The notes: a model not told the origin generated them from the sequence alone. Positions 1-6,142 are shown, counted from the stretch's first letter. The stretch: DNA of 6,142 nt from an uncultured Propionibacteriaceae bacterium (GCA_936941515.1 CAKZJI010000038.1:1-6142), one strand, 5' to 3'. Translations and numbers: made by a program.

Positions 1-513
1 GGTGACCTGGCTGCCCATCTCTGGATACGTGAGCACAGGCCCACCGCGCTTCCCGGCATGGGTGTGAAGCGGTTCGCGGAGCGCACCGGGAGGATCCAGA
101 CCGAATCCCTGCACCTGCTGGGCTTTCAGGAACTGGTGCGGCAGCTGCGTCGCCCCGGCTGGGTGATGCGTCCGCTGGACCGGATCGTCAATGCCGTGGA
201 GTTCTTCGTCCACCACGAGGACGTGCTGCGCGCCAACCAGCGGTCGCAGCAGCTGACCGAACGGGAGCAGGCCGAGCTGCTGCGCACGGTCCGTGTGCTG
301 GCCTTCAGGGCACAGCGCGCCTGGGGTGGGCAGCTGATCCTGCGTCCCACAGGCCATGGGGTGATCCGGCACGGTTCCGGGAGCCGACCGATCCGCTTGG
401 AGGGTCTCCCCTCCGAGCTGCTGCTGTTCCTCACCGGGAGGCAGGCTGAGGTCACTGTGACGGGTGAGCCTAAAGTGGTTGAGGAGCTGCATGAAGCCAT
501 CGGCTCACTGTGA
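1..513 (+). CDS. TIGR03085-type metal-binding protein, DinB/maleylpyruvate isomerase-like fold (5' end outside window)
   Basis: The frame is open from the first base, so the gene begins left of the window; the ATG at 58 is internal because the codons before it already match the family. The visible 170 residues start with GDLAAHL, the usual N-terminal metal-binding helix, and continue with the REHRP...PGM block. Three likely metal ligands are present: His6 in DLAAHL, and Glu67 and His71 in VEFFVHHEDV, an E-x3-H arrangement like the zinc site of mycothiol-dependent maleylpyruvate isomerase. The C-terminal part (about residues 85-168) matches the small domain of the family, ending in an ELLLFLTGRQAEVTVTG segment. 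Members are about 200 residues, so roughly 30 are missing. The protein is presumably cytosolic. Its substrate is unknown; a thiol-transfer or isomerase-like role is inferred from the fold only. It lies on the strand opposite gatCAB and is separated by 95 bases from the next gene. Confidence 0.85.
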   Translation, partial: GDLAAHLWIREHRPTALPGMGVKRFAERTGRIQTESLHLLGFQELVRQLRRPGWVMRPLDRIVNAVEFFVHHEDVLRANQRSQQLTEREQAELLRTVRVLAFRAQRAWGGQLILRPTGHGVIRHGSGSRPIRLEGLPSELLLFLTGRQAEVTVTGEPKVVEELHEAIGSL

Positions 514-594
514 GTGAGTCCGGGCATCGATGATGTTCTGCAGCAGCTGTCTTCACGGCTCGATTGACACCCCGTTCTCTATACAGTGGGGGCC

Positions 595-603
595 GGAGGT
601 GAT
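595..603 (+). promoter_or_regulatory. Strong Shine-Dalgarno of the 609-899 gene
   Basis: GGAGGTGAT is a nine-base match to the extended anti-Shine-Dalgarno of 16S rRNA. It ends five bases before the ATG at 609, with the GGAGG core nine bases away. It is by far the best ribosome binding site around this small gene. It supports both its reality and its start; the ATG at 602 leads to only a few codons in another frame. Confidence 0.8.
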
Positions 604-608
604 GGGCG

Positions 609-899
609 ATGATCATTGCAGTGTTTAGCCGCATTCTCCGACCAGGAGTAGAGGTCGCCGAGTTGGTGGATGCATGGCGACCGGACGGCGACGAGCAATA
701 TCCCGCTGGCGTAGAGGTGGGAGTTGACCCTGCCGATGACAGGCGGGTCGTGACAATCATCAGGTTCGACGGAGATATGAGCCAGTTCAGCCAGGCGATG
801 CCCCGACTGGTGCATCCTGATTCACTCCAGAGGCTGGAAAGCCTGGTGGAGTCCACTGAGTTGCAGGCCGTCTACGAAACCGTTGACATCCAACTGTAG
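609..899 (+). CDS. Small hypothetical protein, 96 residues, unknown function
   Basis: I do not recognise this protein. It starts at an ATG preceded by an excellent Shine-Dalgarno and ends in TAG, 28 bases before the convergent end of gatB. The 96 residues show no signal peptide, no membrane segment and no cysteine. The pattern suggests a small soluble alpha/beta protein: a hydrophobic strand (MIIAVFSRIL, 1-10), an acidic middle (residues 15-46), a second strand (RVVTIIRFDG, 46-55), a long helix (about 56-83) and a last strand (AVYETVDIQL, 87-96). This is compatible with a dimeric alpha/beta barrel (ABM-like) fold, but no signature residue proves it. Codon use stands out: 32 of 96 sense codons end in A or T, against 4 of 42 in a counted stretch of mnmA (6016-6141). 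It may be a later arrival or a weakly expressed gene. A coding role is likely; the function is open. Confidence 0.7.
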   Translation: MIIAVFSRILRPGVEVAELVDAWRPDGDEQYPAGVEVGVDPADDRRVVTIIRFDGDMSQFSQAMPRLVHPDSLQRLESLVESTELQAVYETVDIQL

Positions 900-906
900 A
901 ACCCGT

Positions 907-919
907 GGCAGCCTCTGCC
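907..919. terminator. Candidate bidirectional hairpin between convergent genes
   Basis: GGCAG, a three-base loop and CTGCC form a perfect 5-bp stem. It lies entirely inside the 28-base gap between the stop of the 609-899 gene and the stop of gatB. The position between two converging stop codons is where a terminator is expected, and it could serve both strands. Neither strand has a clear T-run after the stem, so intrinsic termination would be weak or of the U-less type often proposed in actinobacteria. Confidence 0.35.
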
Positions 920-927
920 CGATCACA

Positions 928-2415
928 TCAGGTAAGCCTGGAAAGGATCAGCTCCCGCACCTTGGCGGCATCCGCCTGGCCCCGCATGACCTTCATCACC
1001 TGACCGATCAGCGCCCCAACCGCCTGGTGCTTGCCACCTCGAATCTTGTCTGCGACATCCGGGTTCCCGGCGATAACCTCGTCGACAGCTGCTGCCAGGG
1101 CTCCATCGTCGGAGACCACCTGCAGTCCCCGCCGGGCCACCACCTCAGCCGGTGTGCCCTCACCGGCAATCACTCCGTCGAAGACGGCTCGCGCAAGCTT
1201 GTCAGTCAGCTCACCGGCCTCGACCATAGCCTGCGTCTCAGCCACCGCCTGGGGGGAGACGCCGAGCTCCTCCAGCTCCACGCCCGCCTCGTTGGCGCGC
1301 CTGGCCAACTCACTCAGCCACCATTTCCGGGCAGCCTGCGGCGCTGCCCCAGCGGCGACGGTGGACTCGATCAGGTCCAGAGCCCCGGCGGCGACGATGG
1401 CCTGCATGGTTGTGGCGTCCACTTCCCAATCGGTGGCCAGTCGCCTGCGTCGCTCCGCCGGTGGTTCGGGCAACGTGTCACGCAGTTCCTCGACCCACGC
1501 GGCGCTGGGGGCCACGGGAACCAGATCGGGCTCTGCAAAGTACCGGTAGTCCTCGGCCTCCTCTTTGGACCGGCCCGGGCTGGTGGAACCGTCGCCCTCA
1601 TGGAAGTGCCGGGTCTCCTGGGTGACTTTTCCCCCACCGGCCAGGATCGCGGCCTGGCGACGCATCTCGTAGGTCACCGCACGCTCAATGGAGCGCAGGG
1701 AGTTGACGTTCTTGGTCTCGGTGCGGGTGCCCAACGTCGAGGCGTCCCGGGGTGCCAGCGACACGTTCGCGTCGCAGCGCAGCGATCCCTGCTCCATCCG
1801 AACATCAGAGACTCCGAGAGCCCGCATGAGATCCCGCAGGTGGGCGACATAGGCCCGCGCCACCTGGGGGGCCCTCGCCCCCGTGCCCAGGATGGGTCGG
1901 GTGACGATCTCGATCAGCGGCATCCCGGCACGGTTGTAGTCGATCACGGAGTAGTCGGCCCCATGGATGCGGCCGGTTGCGCCCACGTGGGTGAGCTTGC
2001 CCGCATCCTCCTCCATGTGAGCACGTTCGATCTCGATCGTGAAGATCTCACCATCCACCTCAACCTCCACGCGGCCGTCGAAGGCAATGGGCTCGTCGTA
2101 TTGGGAGGTCTGGAAGTTCTTGGATATCTCGGGGTAGAAATAGTTCTTCTGCGCAAACCGTCCCCAAGGCGCAATCGTGCACCCCAGCGCCAGGCCGATG
2201 CGAATCGCCGACTCCACCGCCTTCGCGTTGACCACGGGAAGCGCGCCGGGCAGCCCCAGGCACACGGGGCAGGTCTGTGTGTTCGGCTCGGCCCCGAACT
2301 GGGTTGAGCAGCCGCAGAACATCTTCGACTTCGTGTTGAGCTCGACGTGCACCTCAAGTCCCAGGGCCGGGTCGAAGTCACGGATGACCTCGTCGAGATT
2401 CATCAGGTCTGTCAT
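928..2415 (-). CDS. gatB: Asp/Glu-tRNA amidotransferase subunit B
   Basis: GatB is the tRNA-binding and kinase subunit of the GatCAB amidotransferase. It phosphorylates the side chain of misacylated Glu-tRNA-Gln (and Asp-tRNA-Asn), which is then amidated with ammonia from GatA. From the ATG at 2415 the protein has 495 residues, normal for the family. Visible are GLEVHVEL (19-26), four zinc-site cysteines in FCGC and CPVC (34, 36, 49, 52), KNYFYP (90-95), the HMEEDAGK block (133-140) and the family signature [11 protein letters not shown] (159-169). A C-terminal YqeY-like tail follows, with [15 protein letters not shown]. The ATG shares its A with the TGA of gatA (TGATG), which indicates translational coupling. 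Two GTG codons immediately upstream (to 2421) are alternative starts inside gatA. It is the last gene of the minus-strand unit and nothing looks broken. Confidence 0.97.
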   Translation of the reverse strand: MTDLMNLDEVIRDFDPALGLEVHVELNTKSKMFCGCSTQFGAEPNTQTCPVCLGLPGALPVVNAKAVESAIRIGLALGCTIAPWGRFAQKNYFYPEISKNFQTSQYDEPIAFDGRVEVEVDGEIFTIEIERAHMEEDAGKLTHVGATGRIHGADYSVIDYNRAGMPLIEIVTRPILGTGARAPQVARAYVAHLRDLMRALGVSDVRMEQGSLRCDANVSLAPRDASTLGTRTETKNVNSLRSIERAVTYEMRRQAAILAGGGKVTQETRHFHEGDGSTSPGRSKEEAEDYRYFAEPDLVPVAPSAAWVEELRDTLPEPPAERRRRLATDWEVDATTMQAIVAAGALDLIESTVAAGAAPQAARKWWLSELARRANEAGVELEELGVSPQAVAETQAMVEAGELTDKLARAVFDGVIAGEGTPAEVVARRGLQVVSDDGALAAAVDEVIAGNPDVADKIRGGKHQAVGALIGQVMKVMRGQADAAKVRELILSRLT

Positions 2416-3923
2416 CACCACACCGCCTTCGATCCGGTCAGTTTCTGGGCTTTCCGCAGCAGCGGACCGCCGGTCCTGTCCTCCAGCACCGCCTCAAGGA
2501 AACCGCCGACCTGGTAGAGCCGGTCATCGGCCATCGGCGGGGCGATGACCTGCAGCCCCACGGGGAGGCCCTCGGGGCTGAGTCCCACGGGAAAGCTCGC
2601 GGATGCGTTGCCCGCCAGGTTGGAGGGGATCGTGCAGAGATCTGCCTTGTACATCGCCATCGGGTCGCTGGTGCGCTCCCCGATGCGGAAGGCGACGGTG
2701 GGGGTGGTCGGCGACACCAGGACGTCGCAGGCCGTGAACGCGGACTCGAAGTCACGGGCGACGAGGGTGCGAACCTTCTGCGCGGAACCGTAGTACTGGT
2801 CGTGGTAGCCGCTGGACAGCGCATAGGTGCCGATGATGAGGCGACGTTTGGCCTCCCGTCCAAAGCCCTGGCCGCGGGTGTGGGAGGTGACCGCCTCCAT
2901 GCCGCGTGACCCGTCGTCGCCGAGGCGCAGGCCGTAGCGGACGGCGTCGAAACGGGCCAGGTTGCTGGACAGCTCCGCCGGCATGATCAGGTAGTAGGCG
3001 CTGAGGGCGTATTCGAAGTGGGGGCAGGAGACCTCCACAACCTCCGCGCCCCCATCACGAAGCCAGCCGACGGCCTCGGCGAATCCCTGCTCAACGGCCG
3101 CGTCATAGCCCTCACCCCCGAACTCCCTGACAACGCCGACGCGCAGCCCCCGGACGTCACGGCGACGAGCCGCCTGGCTCAGAGCGGGCAGGGGTTCGCA
3201 GATGGAGGTGGAGTCCATCGGATCGTGCCCGCCCATGGCCTCGTGCAGCAGGGCAGCATCCAGGACGGTGCGTGTCACGGGTCCCGGCTGATCCAGGCTT
3301 GAGGCCATGGCGACGACCCCGTAGCGCGAGACGCCGCCGTAGGTGGGCTTCACCCCGACGGTGCCGGTGACAGCCCCCGGCTGGCGGATCGACCCCCCCG
3401 TGTCAGAGCCGAGCCCCAGGGGGGCGAGGCAGCCTGCGACGGCCGCCGATGATCCTCCTCCGGAGCCGCCGGGAATCCGGTCCAGATCCCACGGGTTGCG
3501 GGAGGGCCCGAAGGCCGAGGTCTCCGTGGATGATCCCATCGCGAACTCATCCATGTTCGTCTTGCCCAGAATCACCAGCCCAGCGGCTTTGAGACGCGAG
3601 ATGACGGTGGCGTCATACGGCGGGATCCAGCCCTCCAGGATGCGCGAGCCGCACGTCGTGGGCAGGCCTGTGGTGCAGAAGTTGTCCTTGACAGCGATCG
3701 GGATCCCGGCGAGCGGGGCCAGCGGCTCGCCCCTGCGGCGTCGCTCGTCAACATGCCCCGCGCTTCGCAGCGCCCCCTCATGGTCGACGTGCAGAAAGGC
3801 GTTGAGCGCGGGGTTGACGGCCTCAATCTGGTCAAGGTGGGCCTGGGTGAGCTCGACAGAGGAGATCTCACCTGCGGCCAGCATGCCAGCCAGTTCGTGG
3901 GCAGGTTGGGTGATGAGGGTCAT
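2415..3923 (-). CDS. gatA: Asp/Glu-tRNA amidotransferase subunit A (glutaminase)
   Basis: GatA is the amidase-signature subunit. It hydrolyses glutamine and channels the ammonia to GatB for amidation of Glu-tRNA-Gln or Asp-tRNA-Asn. The 502-residue product is of normal length. The Ser-cisSer-Lys triad is complete: Lys79 in AVKDN, Ser154 in PGGSGGGSS (151-159) and Ser178 in [11 protein letters not shown] (172-182). These are the same numbers as in the Staphylococcus aureus enzyme. The second Ser of the common GGSSGGS motif is Gly155 here, a non-catalytic position. [14 protein letters not shown] (119-132) and a C-terminal [11 protein letters not shown] segment are also typical. The ATG lies three bases after the gatC stop, with GAGGA about nine bases upstream, and the TGA overlaps the gatB start. 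The gene therefore sits in a tightly coupled gatC-gatA-gatB order. Confidence 0.98.
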   Translation of the reverse strand: MTLITQPAHELAGMLAAGEISSVELTQAHLDQIEAVNPALNAFLHVDHEGALRSAGHVDERRRRGEPLAPLAGIPIAVKDNFCTTGLPTTCGSRILEGWIPPYDATVISRLKAAGLVILGKTNMDEFAMGSSTETSAFGPSRNPWDLDRIPGGSGGGSSAAVAGCLAPLGLGSDTGGSIRQPGAVTGTVGVKPTYGGVSRYGVVAMASSLDQPGPVTRTVLDAALLHEAMGGHDPMDSTSICEPLPALSQAARRRDVRGLRVGVVREFGGEGYDAAVEQGFAEAVGWLRDGGAEVVEVSCPHFEYALSAYYLIMPAELSSNLARFDAVRYGLRLGDDGSRGMEAVTSHTRGQGFGREAKRRLIIGTYALSSGYHDQYYGSAQKVRTLVARDFESAFTACDVLVSPTTPTVAFRIGERTSDPMAMYKADLCTIPSNLAGNASASFPVGLSPEGLPVGLQVIAPPMADDRLYQVGGFLEAVLEDRTGGPLLRKAQKLTGSKAVW

Positions 3924-3926
3924 GGC

Positions 3927-4220
3927 TCAGTCCTCGCTCAGGATCTGGGGCACCCGGAAACGCCCCTCCTCGGCTGCCGGGGCGCCTGCCAGGACCGTCT
4001 CCTGTGGAAGGGAGGGCCTGACCTCATCGGCTCGCATCACATTGGCCAGCGGCAGGGCGTGGGTCATCAGGGAAACGTCGTCACGGGCGACCTCACCGAC
4101 CCGGGCGACGGATGCGAGGATCACGTCCAGCTCGGGGGCGAGCTCGGCGCATTCGGGCTCGGTCAGCTCAAGCCGGGCCAGCGATGCCAGTCGCGCCACC
4201 TCCTGCGGTGTCAGGGACAC
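3927..4220 (-). CDS. gatC: Asp/Glu-tRNA amidotransferase subunit C
   Basis: GatC is the small non-catalytic subunit that wraps around GatA and GatB and stabilises the cytosolic complex. The product has 97 residues, the usual size. The N-terminal VARLASLARLELTEPE helix (8-23) and the C-terminal MRADEVRPSL ... VLAGAP ... GRFRVPQIL blocks are characteristic. The start is GTG at 4220, chosen because an AGGAGG Shine-Dalgarno (4228-4233) lies seven bases upstream and because translation from there gives the canonical N-terminus. It is first in gatC-gatA-gatB and is followed after three bases by gatA. A 160-base gap precedes it, the largest on this strand, so a promoter for gatCAB is likely there even if transcription also reads in from mnmA. 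Confidence 0.96.
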   Translation of the reverse strand: MSLTPQEVARLASLARLELTEPECAELAPELDVILASVARVGEVARDDVSLMTHALPLANVMRADEVRPSLPQETVLAGAPAAEEGRFRVPQILSED

Positions 4221-4227
4221 AGTTTAT

Positions 4228-4233
4228 CCTCCT
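4228..4233 (-). promoter_or_regulatory. gatC Shine-Dalgarno
   Basis: The minus strand reads AGGAGG, seven bases before the GTG at 4220. This consensus site fixes a non-ATG start for gatC. Confidence 0.8.
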
Positions 4234-4243
4234 GCTCATCAGT

Positions 4244-4257
4244 CCCGCGTCTGCGGG
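4244..4257 (-). promoter_or_regulatory. 5-bp hairpin in the gatC leader
   Basis: CCCGC, a four-base loop and GCGGG pair perfectly just upstream of the gatC Shine-Dalgarno. If transcription starts near 4259, as the TAGGAT candidate would predict, this hairpin would form at the very 5' end of the gatCAB messenger. A 5'-end hairpin can protect mRNA or simply be chance in GC-rich DNA; nothing here shows a ligand-binding structure. Confidence 0.25.
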
Positions 4258-4265
4258 CCGCGCCA

Positions 4266-4271
4266 ATCCTA
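4266..4271 (-). promoter_or_regulatory. Weak -10 candidate for gatCAB
   Basis: The minus strand carries TAGGAT, a four-of-six match to TATAAT, about 46 bases before the gatC start. No convincing -35 element lies 16-19 bases further upstream (the sequence there is around GGATTC). Its position in the only sizeable gap upstream of gatC is the main argument. Many actinobacterial promoters have poor -35 boxes, so this remains possible but unproven. Confidence 0.25.
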
Positions 4272-4344
4272 CCGAGACTGCGCCCCGGGGAATCCACCCG
4301 CCGGTTGAGTCGCCGGGTGTTTCTCGCCGCCGACAGCCCTCACG

Positions 4345-4375
4345 ATGCGGTCTCCCGCCTCGCGGTCTGCCGCAT
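4345..4375 (-). terminator. Candidate two-part hairpin downstream of the small membrane-protein gene
   Basis: ATGCGG (4345-4350) pairs with CCGCAT (4370-4375). Inside it CCGC (4355-4358) pairs with GCGG (4362-4365) around a three-base loop, with a symmetrical four-base internal bulge between the two stems. It begins six bases beyond the stop codon of the 4381-4611 gene on the minus strand. No T-run follows, so this would be a U-less terminator or an attenuating structure between the mnmA group and gatCAB. It is perhaps only a processing or stability element. Confidence 0.35.
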
Positions 4376-4380
4376 GAATC

Positions 4381-4611
4381 TCAGGGGAGGTGGGTCAGGA
4401 GGGCTTGACTGGCTTCAGTCAATGCCAGGTAGAACATGCGGGCCAGGAAGAACAGGCCGACCGCCAGGCCGATGGCGATGATGGGCACTAGGACGCGCTG
4501 CCATTTCTTCCATCGGGTGGAGGGAACCAGCTCCGGCCCCCACTCCCCCAGCTGGGGTTGCGCACGCAGGGGGGCAGGGCCGTTCAGGTTGAGATCCGAG
4601 GTCACGCGCAC
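4381..4611 (-). CDS. Small single-pass membrane protein, 76 residues, unknown function
   Basis: I do not recognise this protein. It has a polar, proline-rich N-terminal part (1-32), a basic patch RWKKWQR (33-39) and one hydrophobic segment of about 22 residues (VLVPIIAIGLAVGLFFLARMFY, about 40-61). A short C-terminal tail follows. The basic patch before the segment suggests the N-terminus is in the cytoplasm; there is no cleavable signal peptide. The start is GTG at 4611, ten bases after the stop of the MetE-like gene. GGAGGT (4624-4629) at the end of that gene is the only plausible ribosome binding site, with a rather long 12-base spacing; a second GTG two codons in is an alternative. The close spacing suggests co-transcription with mnmA and the MetE-like gene. 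It is probably a real gene, but nothing in the sequence gives a role. Confidence 0.65.
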   Translation of the reverse strand: MRVTSDLNLNGPAPLRAQPQLGEWGPELVPSTRWKKWQRVLVPIIAIGLAVGLFFLARMFYLALTEASQALLTHLP

Positions 4612-4621
4612 GACGTCAACT

Positions 4622-5602
4622 CTACCTCCGCTGCTGGGCGAGGGCCTCGGCCACCAACGGCGCCGCCCCCCGCAGAGCCGTCAGCTGGGGCGTGACGCTC
4701 CGTTGAGGCCAGCCCGCCATGCCGCAGGCTGTGCCGAGGAGGATCTGCTGCTCCAGTGCCCGCTGGGAAAGCTCCAGGGGACGAAGGACACGCAGGGCCT
4801 CAGCCACGAGCTCGTCGGCGCTCTGACTCCTGTGGCGTGAGGTGTCCACAACTCCGGCGACAAGGCCTCGGCCCTCCTGCGCCCACGTGGCGAGCGCATC
4901 GAGGCAGCGGGGCTCCTGAAAGTTCCGCGTGTCGATGGCGGCGACCTGGAATCCGGCCTGCGCTGCGAGATCGAGCCAGTCGCCGGGCGCGCAGCAGTGA
5001 AGCCAGGCGTCGGGAGCGAGGAGCCGCAGGGCCTCGGCGATCTCCGCCGCAGAGACTTTCCGGTGCCTGCTGAATCCGGAGGCCGTCGGCACCTCGCCAT
5101 GTGCGACGGCCAGCAGCGCCGGCTCGTCGACCTGCAGCAGGATCTGGGAGGCGGGAAGGCGTCGCCGCAGATCAGCTGCCAGCCGATGCCAGGCCTCAGT
5201 CAGGGCCTGGCTCAGCTCACGACGGGCACCATGGTCAGCCAGCAGCCGATCCCCTGTGGGCCGCTCCACAGCGGCAGCCAGGGTCCAGGGACCGGCCAGA
5301 CCGATCTTCACCACGCCCTGAAAACCTGCCAACAGCTCTTCGGCATCGTCCAGGTCACGTCGCCACTGGGCTTTGGCGCGACGGTGGTCCGCACCTGAGG
5401 CCGTTGTGAGACGCCATCCGGCGGGCTGCAGGTCGAAGCCCAGCTCATCAATGACGCCAAGGGCTCTGCCAACCATGTCGGAGCCCACCCCGCGCGCCGG
5501 CAGCTCAGGCAGGGGCATCACCTCGGGCAGCGCCTCCGTCATGGCGTTCAACGCACCACGAAAGTCGTCCCCCGGCAACGACCCGGCCGCGGTGACCCTC
5601 AT
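4622..5602 (-). CDS. MetE-like protein (single-barrel, cobalamin-independent methionine synthase / UROD superfamily)
   Basis: The 326-residue product corresponds to the C-terminal catalytic barrel of cobalamin-independent methionine synthase; the N-terminal barrel of MetE is absent. Family blocks are the GSLPG start (7-11), AGPWTL (103-108), QVDEPAL (157-163), LHCCAPGDW (201-209), AAIDTR (221-226) and TACGMAGWPQRSV (291-303). The zinc site of MetE (His-x-Cys, Glu, Cys) is matched by His202, Cys204 and Cys293, but the Glu position appears to be Asp224. Similar proteins occur near mnmA, ligA and gatCAB in many actinobacteria, for example Rv3015c of Mycobacterium tuberculosis as I recall. They are usually annotated only as methionine synthase-like. 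Methyl transfer to a thiol is possible but not shown, and it is unlikely to replace full-length MetE or MetH without evidence. Its ATG overlaps the mnmA stop in ATGA, so it is co-translated with mnmA. Confidence 0.88.
   Translation of the reverse strand: MRVTAAGSLPGDDFRGALNAMTEALPEVMPLPELPARGVGSDMVGRALGVIDELGFDLQPAGWRLTTASGADHRRAKAQWRRDLDDAEELLAGFQGVVKIGLAGPWTLAAAVERPTGDRLLADHGARRELSQALTEAWHRLAADLRRRLPASQILLQVDEPALLAVAHGEVPTASGFSRHRKVSAAEIAEALRLLAPDAWLHCCAPGDWLDLAAQAGFQVAAIDTRNFQEPRCLDALATWAQEGRGLVAGVVDTSRHRSQSADELVAEALRVLRPLELSQRALEQQILLGTACGMAGWPQRSVTPQLTALRGAAPLVAEALAQQRR
4624..4629 (-). promoter_or_regulatory. Shine-Dalgarno of the small membrane-protein gene
   Basis: GGAGGT on the minus strand overlaps the last codons of the MetE-like gene and is 12 bases from the GTG at 4611. 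The spacing is longer than ideal. It is the only good match near this start and would couple the two genes. Confidence 0.45.
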
Positions 5603-6142
5603 GCGTGGGCCTCGGCGATGGTGGCGGAACCCACGACGCGCGTTCCCTCGAAGAACACCATGGACTGCCCCGGCGCAACCCCTCGTGTGGGTTCATCCAG
5701 TTCCACGTCGATCTCATCCGTCCCGGCTGAGATCCTGGCGGGCAGCGCCGCCCCATGGGCCCGGTACTGCACCTCCCCATGCCATTCACCGGCCTGCGGA
5801 CGCTGCGTCCAGGTCAGGTGAATTCCCCGCAGACGACGGATTGCCAGGCGGTCCCGCTCCCCCACCACCACCCGATTGGACACCGGCTCGATGCGCAGCA
5901 CATACCTCGGCTGGCCACTGGGCGCGGGAACCCTCAAGTCCAGTCCCTTGCGCTGGCCGATGGTGAAACCGTGATAGCCGCGATGCCTGCCCAGCTCCTG
6001 ACCGGACTCGTCCACGATCTGCCCGGGCTCTTCCCCCAGGTGGTCTCTCAGGAATCCCTGGGTGTCGCCGTCGGGGATGAAGCAGATGTCGTAGGAGTCG
6101 GGTTTCGACGCGACCCTCAGCCCCAGCGCCTCGGCCTCGGCT
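5599..6142 (-). CDS. mnmA: tRNA-specific 2-thiouridylase MnmA, C-terminal half (5' part outside window)
   Basis: MnmA (TrmU) adds sulfur to U34 at the wobble position of tRNA-Lys, tRNA-Glu and tRNA-Gln, using ATP and a persulfide from the cysteine desulfurase pathway. The frame is open to the right edge and 180 C-terminal residues are visible; full-length proteins are about 360-380. The visible part begins just before KPDSYDICFIPDGD, which holds the second catalytic cysteine (codon 6082-6084) that carries the sulfur. GRHRGYHGFTIGQRKGL follows, the conserved stretch leading into the central and C-terminal beta-barrel domains. The end, with PGQSMVFFEGTRVVGSATI, is a typical MnmA C-terminus. The apparent start at 6015 is an internal GTG (valine), not a real beginning. 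The TGA overlaps the ATG of the MetE-like gene by four bases. The N-terminal PP-loop ATPase motif and first cysteine lie beyond the window. Confidence 0.97.
   Translation of the reverse strand, partial: AEAEALGLRVASKPDSYDICFIPDGDTQGFLRDHLGEEPGQIVDESGQELGRHRGYHGFTIGQRKGLDLRVPAPSGQPRYVLRIEPVSNRVVVGERDRLAIRRLRGIHLTWTQRPQAGEWHGEVQYRAHGAALPARISAGTDEIDVELDEPTRGVAPGQSMVFFEGTRVVGSATIAEAHA

Noticed and set aside
58..513. ATG at 58 as the true start of the left-hand gene
   Set aside because: The 19 codons upstream are in frame and encode the conserved DLAAHL metal-binding motif, so the gene continues beyond the left edge.
126..527. Open frame of 133 codons on the minus strand opposite the left-hand gene
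   Set aside because: It is a Ser/Arg-rich shadow of the TIGR03085-type gene with no motif or ribosome binding site.
564..587. TTGACA (564-569) with TATACA (580-585) as a promoter for the 609-899 gene
   Set aside because: The spacing is only 10 bases (12 to the alternative TACAGT), far from the usual 16-18, so the two boxes cannot act together as a standard promoter. Either box alone is weak evidence, although a promoter is expected in 514-608.
883..2307. Long open frame of 474 codons on the plus strand
   Set aside because: It is antisense to gatB, whose protein is unmistakable from end to end. The plus-strand translation has no recognisable domain. Long antisense frames are common opposite GC-rich genes.
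4283..4290. Palindrome CCCCGGGG as an operator
   Set aside because: It is a single eight-base GC palindrome in a GC-rich gap, expected by chance and without a second copy or family match.
3343..4308. Open frame of 321 codons on the plus strand across gatA and gatC
   Set aside because: It is a shadow of gatA/gatC with a low-complexity Ser/Arg/Ala-rich translation and no supporting ribosome binding site.
4296..4318. Hairpin ACCCG...CGGGT followed by GTTTCT on the plus strand, terminator-like
   Set aside because: The stem has a mismatch after five pairs. The T-rich side faces the plus strand, where no gene ends; on the minus strand there is no T-run.
3753..4481. Open frame of 242 codons on the plus strand across the gatA-gatC region and the gap before it
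   Set aside because: It overlaps three real minus-strand genes or their leaders, and its product resembles no family I know.

Overview
This is a GC-rich window from an actinobacterium. Third codon positions are overwhelmingly G/C in the conserved genes. The gene order resembles the actinobacterial mnmA / MetE-like / gatCAB neighbourhood. The first gene belongs to a metal-binding family related to mycothiol-dependent enzymes, which are typical of Actinomycetota. A member of Propionibacteriales or a relative is plausible, but the sequence does not settle the genus.

Left part (1-927, plus strand). The 3' portion of a TIGR03085-type metal-binding protein enters from the left edge (1-513). A 95-base gap follows. 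Next is a 96-residue protein of unknown function (609-899) with a near-perfect Shine-Dalgarno and codon use clearly less GC-biased than its neighbours. It converges on gatB, and a small hairpin (907-919) sits in the 28-base gap between the two stop codons.

Right part (928-6142, minus strand; transcribed from right to left). The order of transcription is mnmA (its 5' part lies beyond the right edge), a single-barrel MetE-like protein, a 76-residue single-pass membrane protein, then gatC, gatA and gatB. Junctions are tight. mnmA and the MetE-like gene overlap by ATGA. The membrane-protein gene starts 10 bases after the MetE-like stop. gatC and gatA are 3 bases apart, and gatA and gatB overlap in TGATG. 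The one larger gap (4221-4380) holds a hairpin, a weak promoter candidate and the gatC Shine-Dalgarno, so gatCAB may be a transcription unit of its own.

Functionally the minus-strand block centres on glutamine/glutamate/lysine tRNAs. MnmA 2-thiolates U34 of tRNA-Gln, tRNA-Glu and tRNA-Lys. GatCAB converts Glu-tRNA-Gln (and often Asp-tRNA-Asn) to the correctly charged form. The MetE-like and small membrane proteins have no assigned role here. I see no mobile element, CRISPR array, RNA gene or new defence system. The most open items are the codon-atypical 96-residue gene, the MetE-like protein with an altered zinc site, and the small membrane protein.
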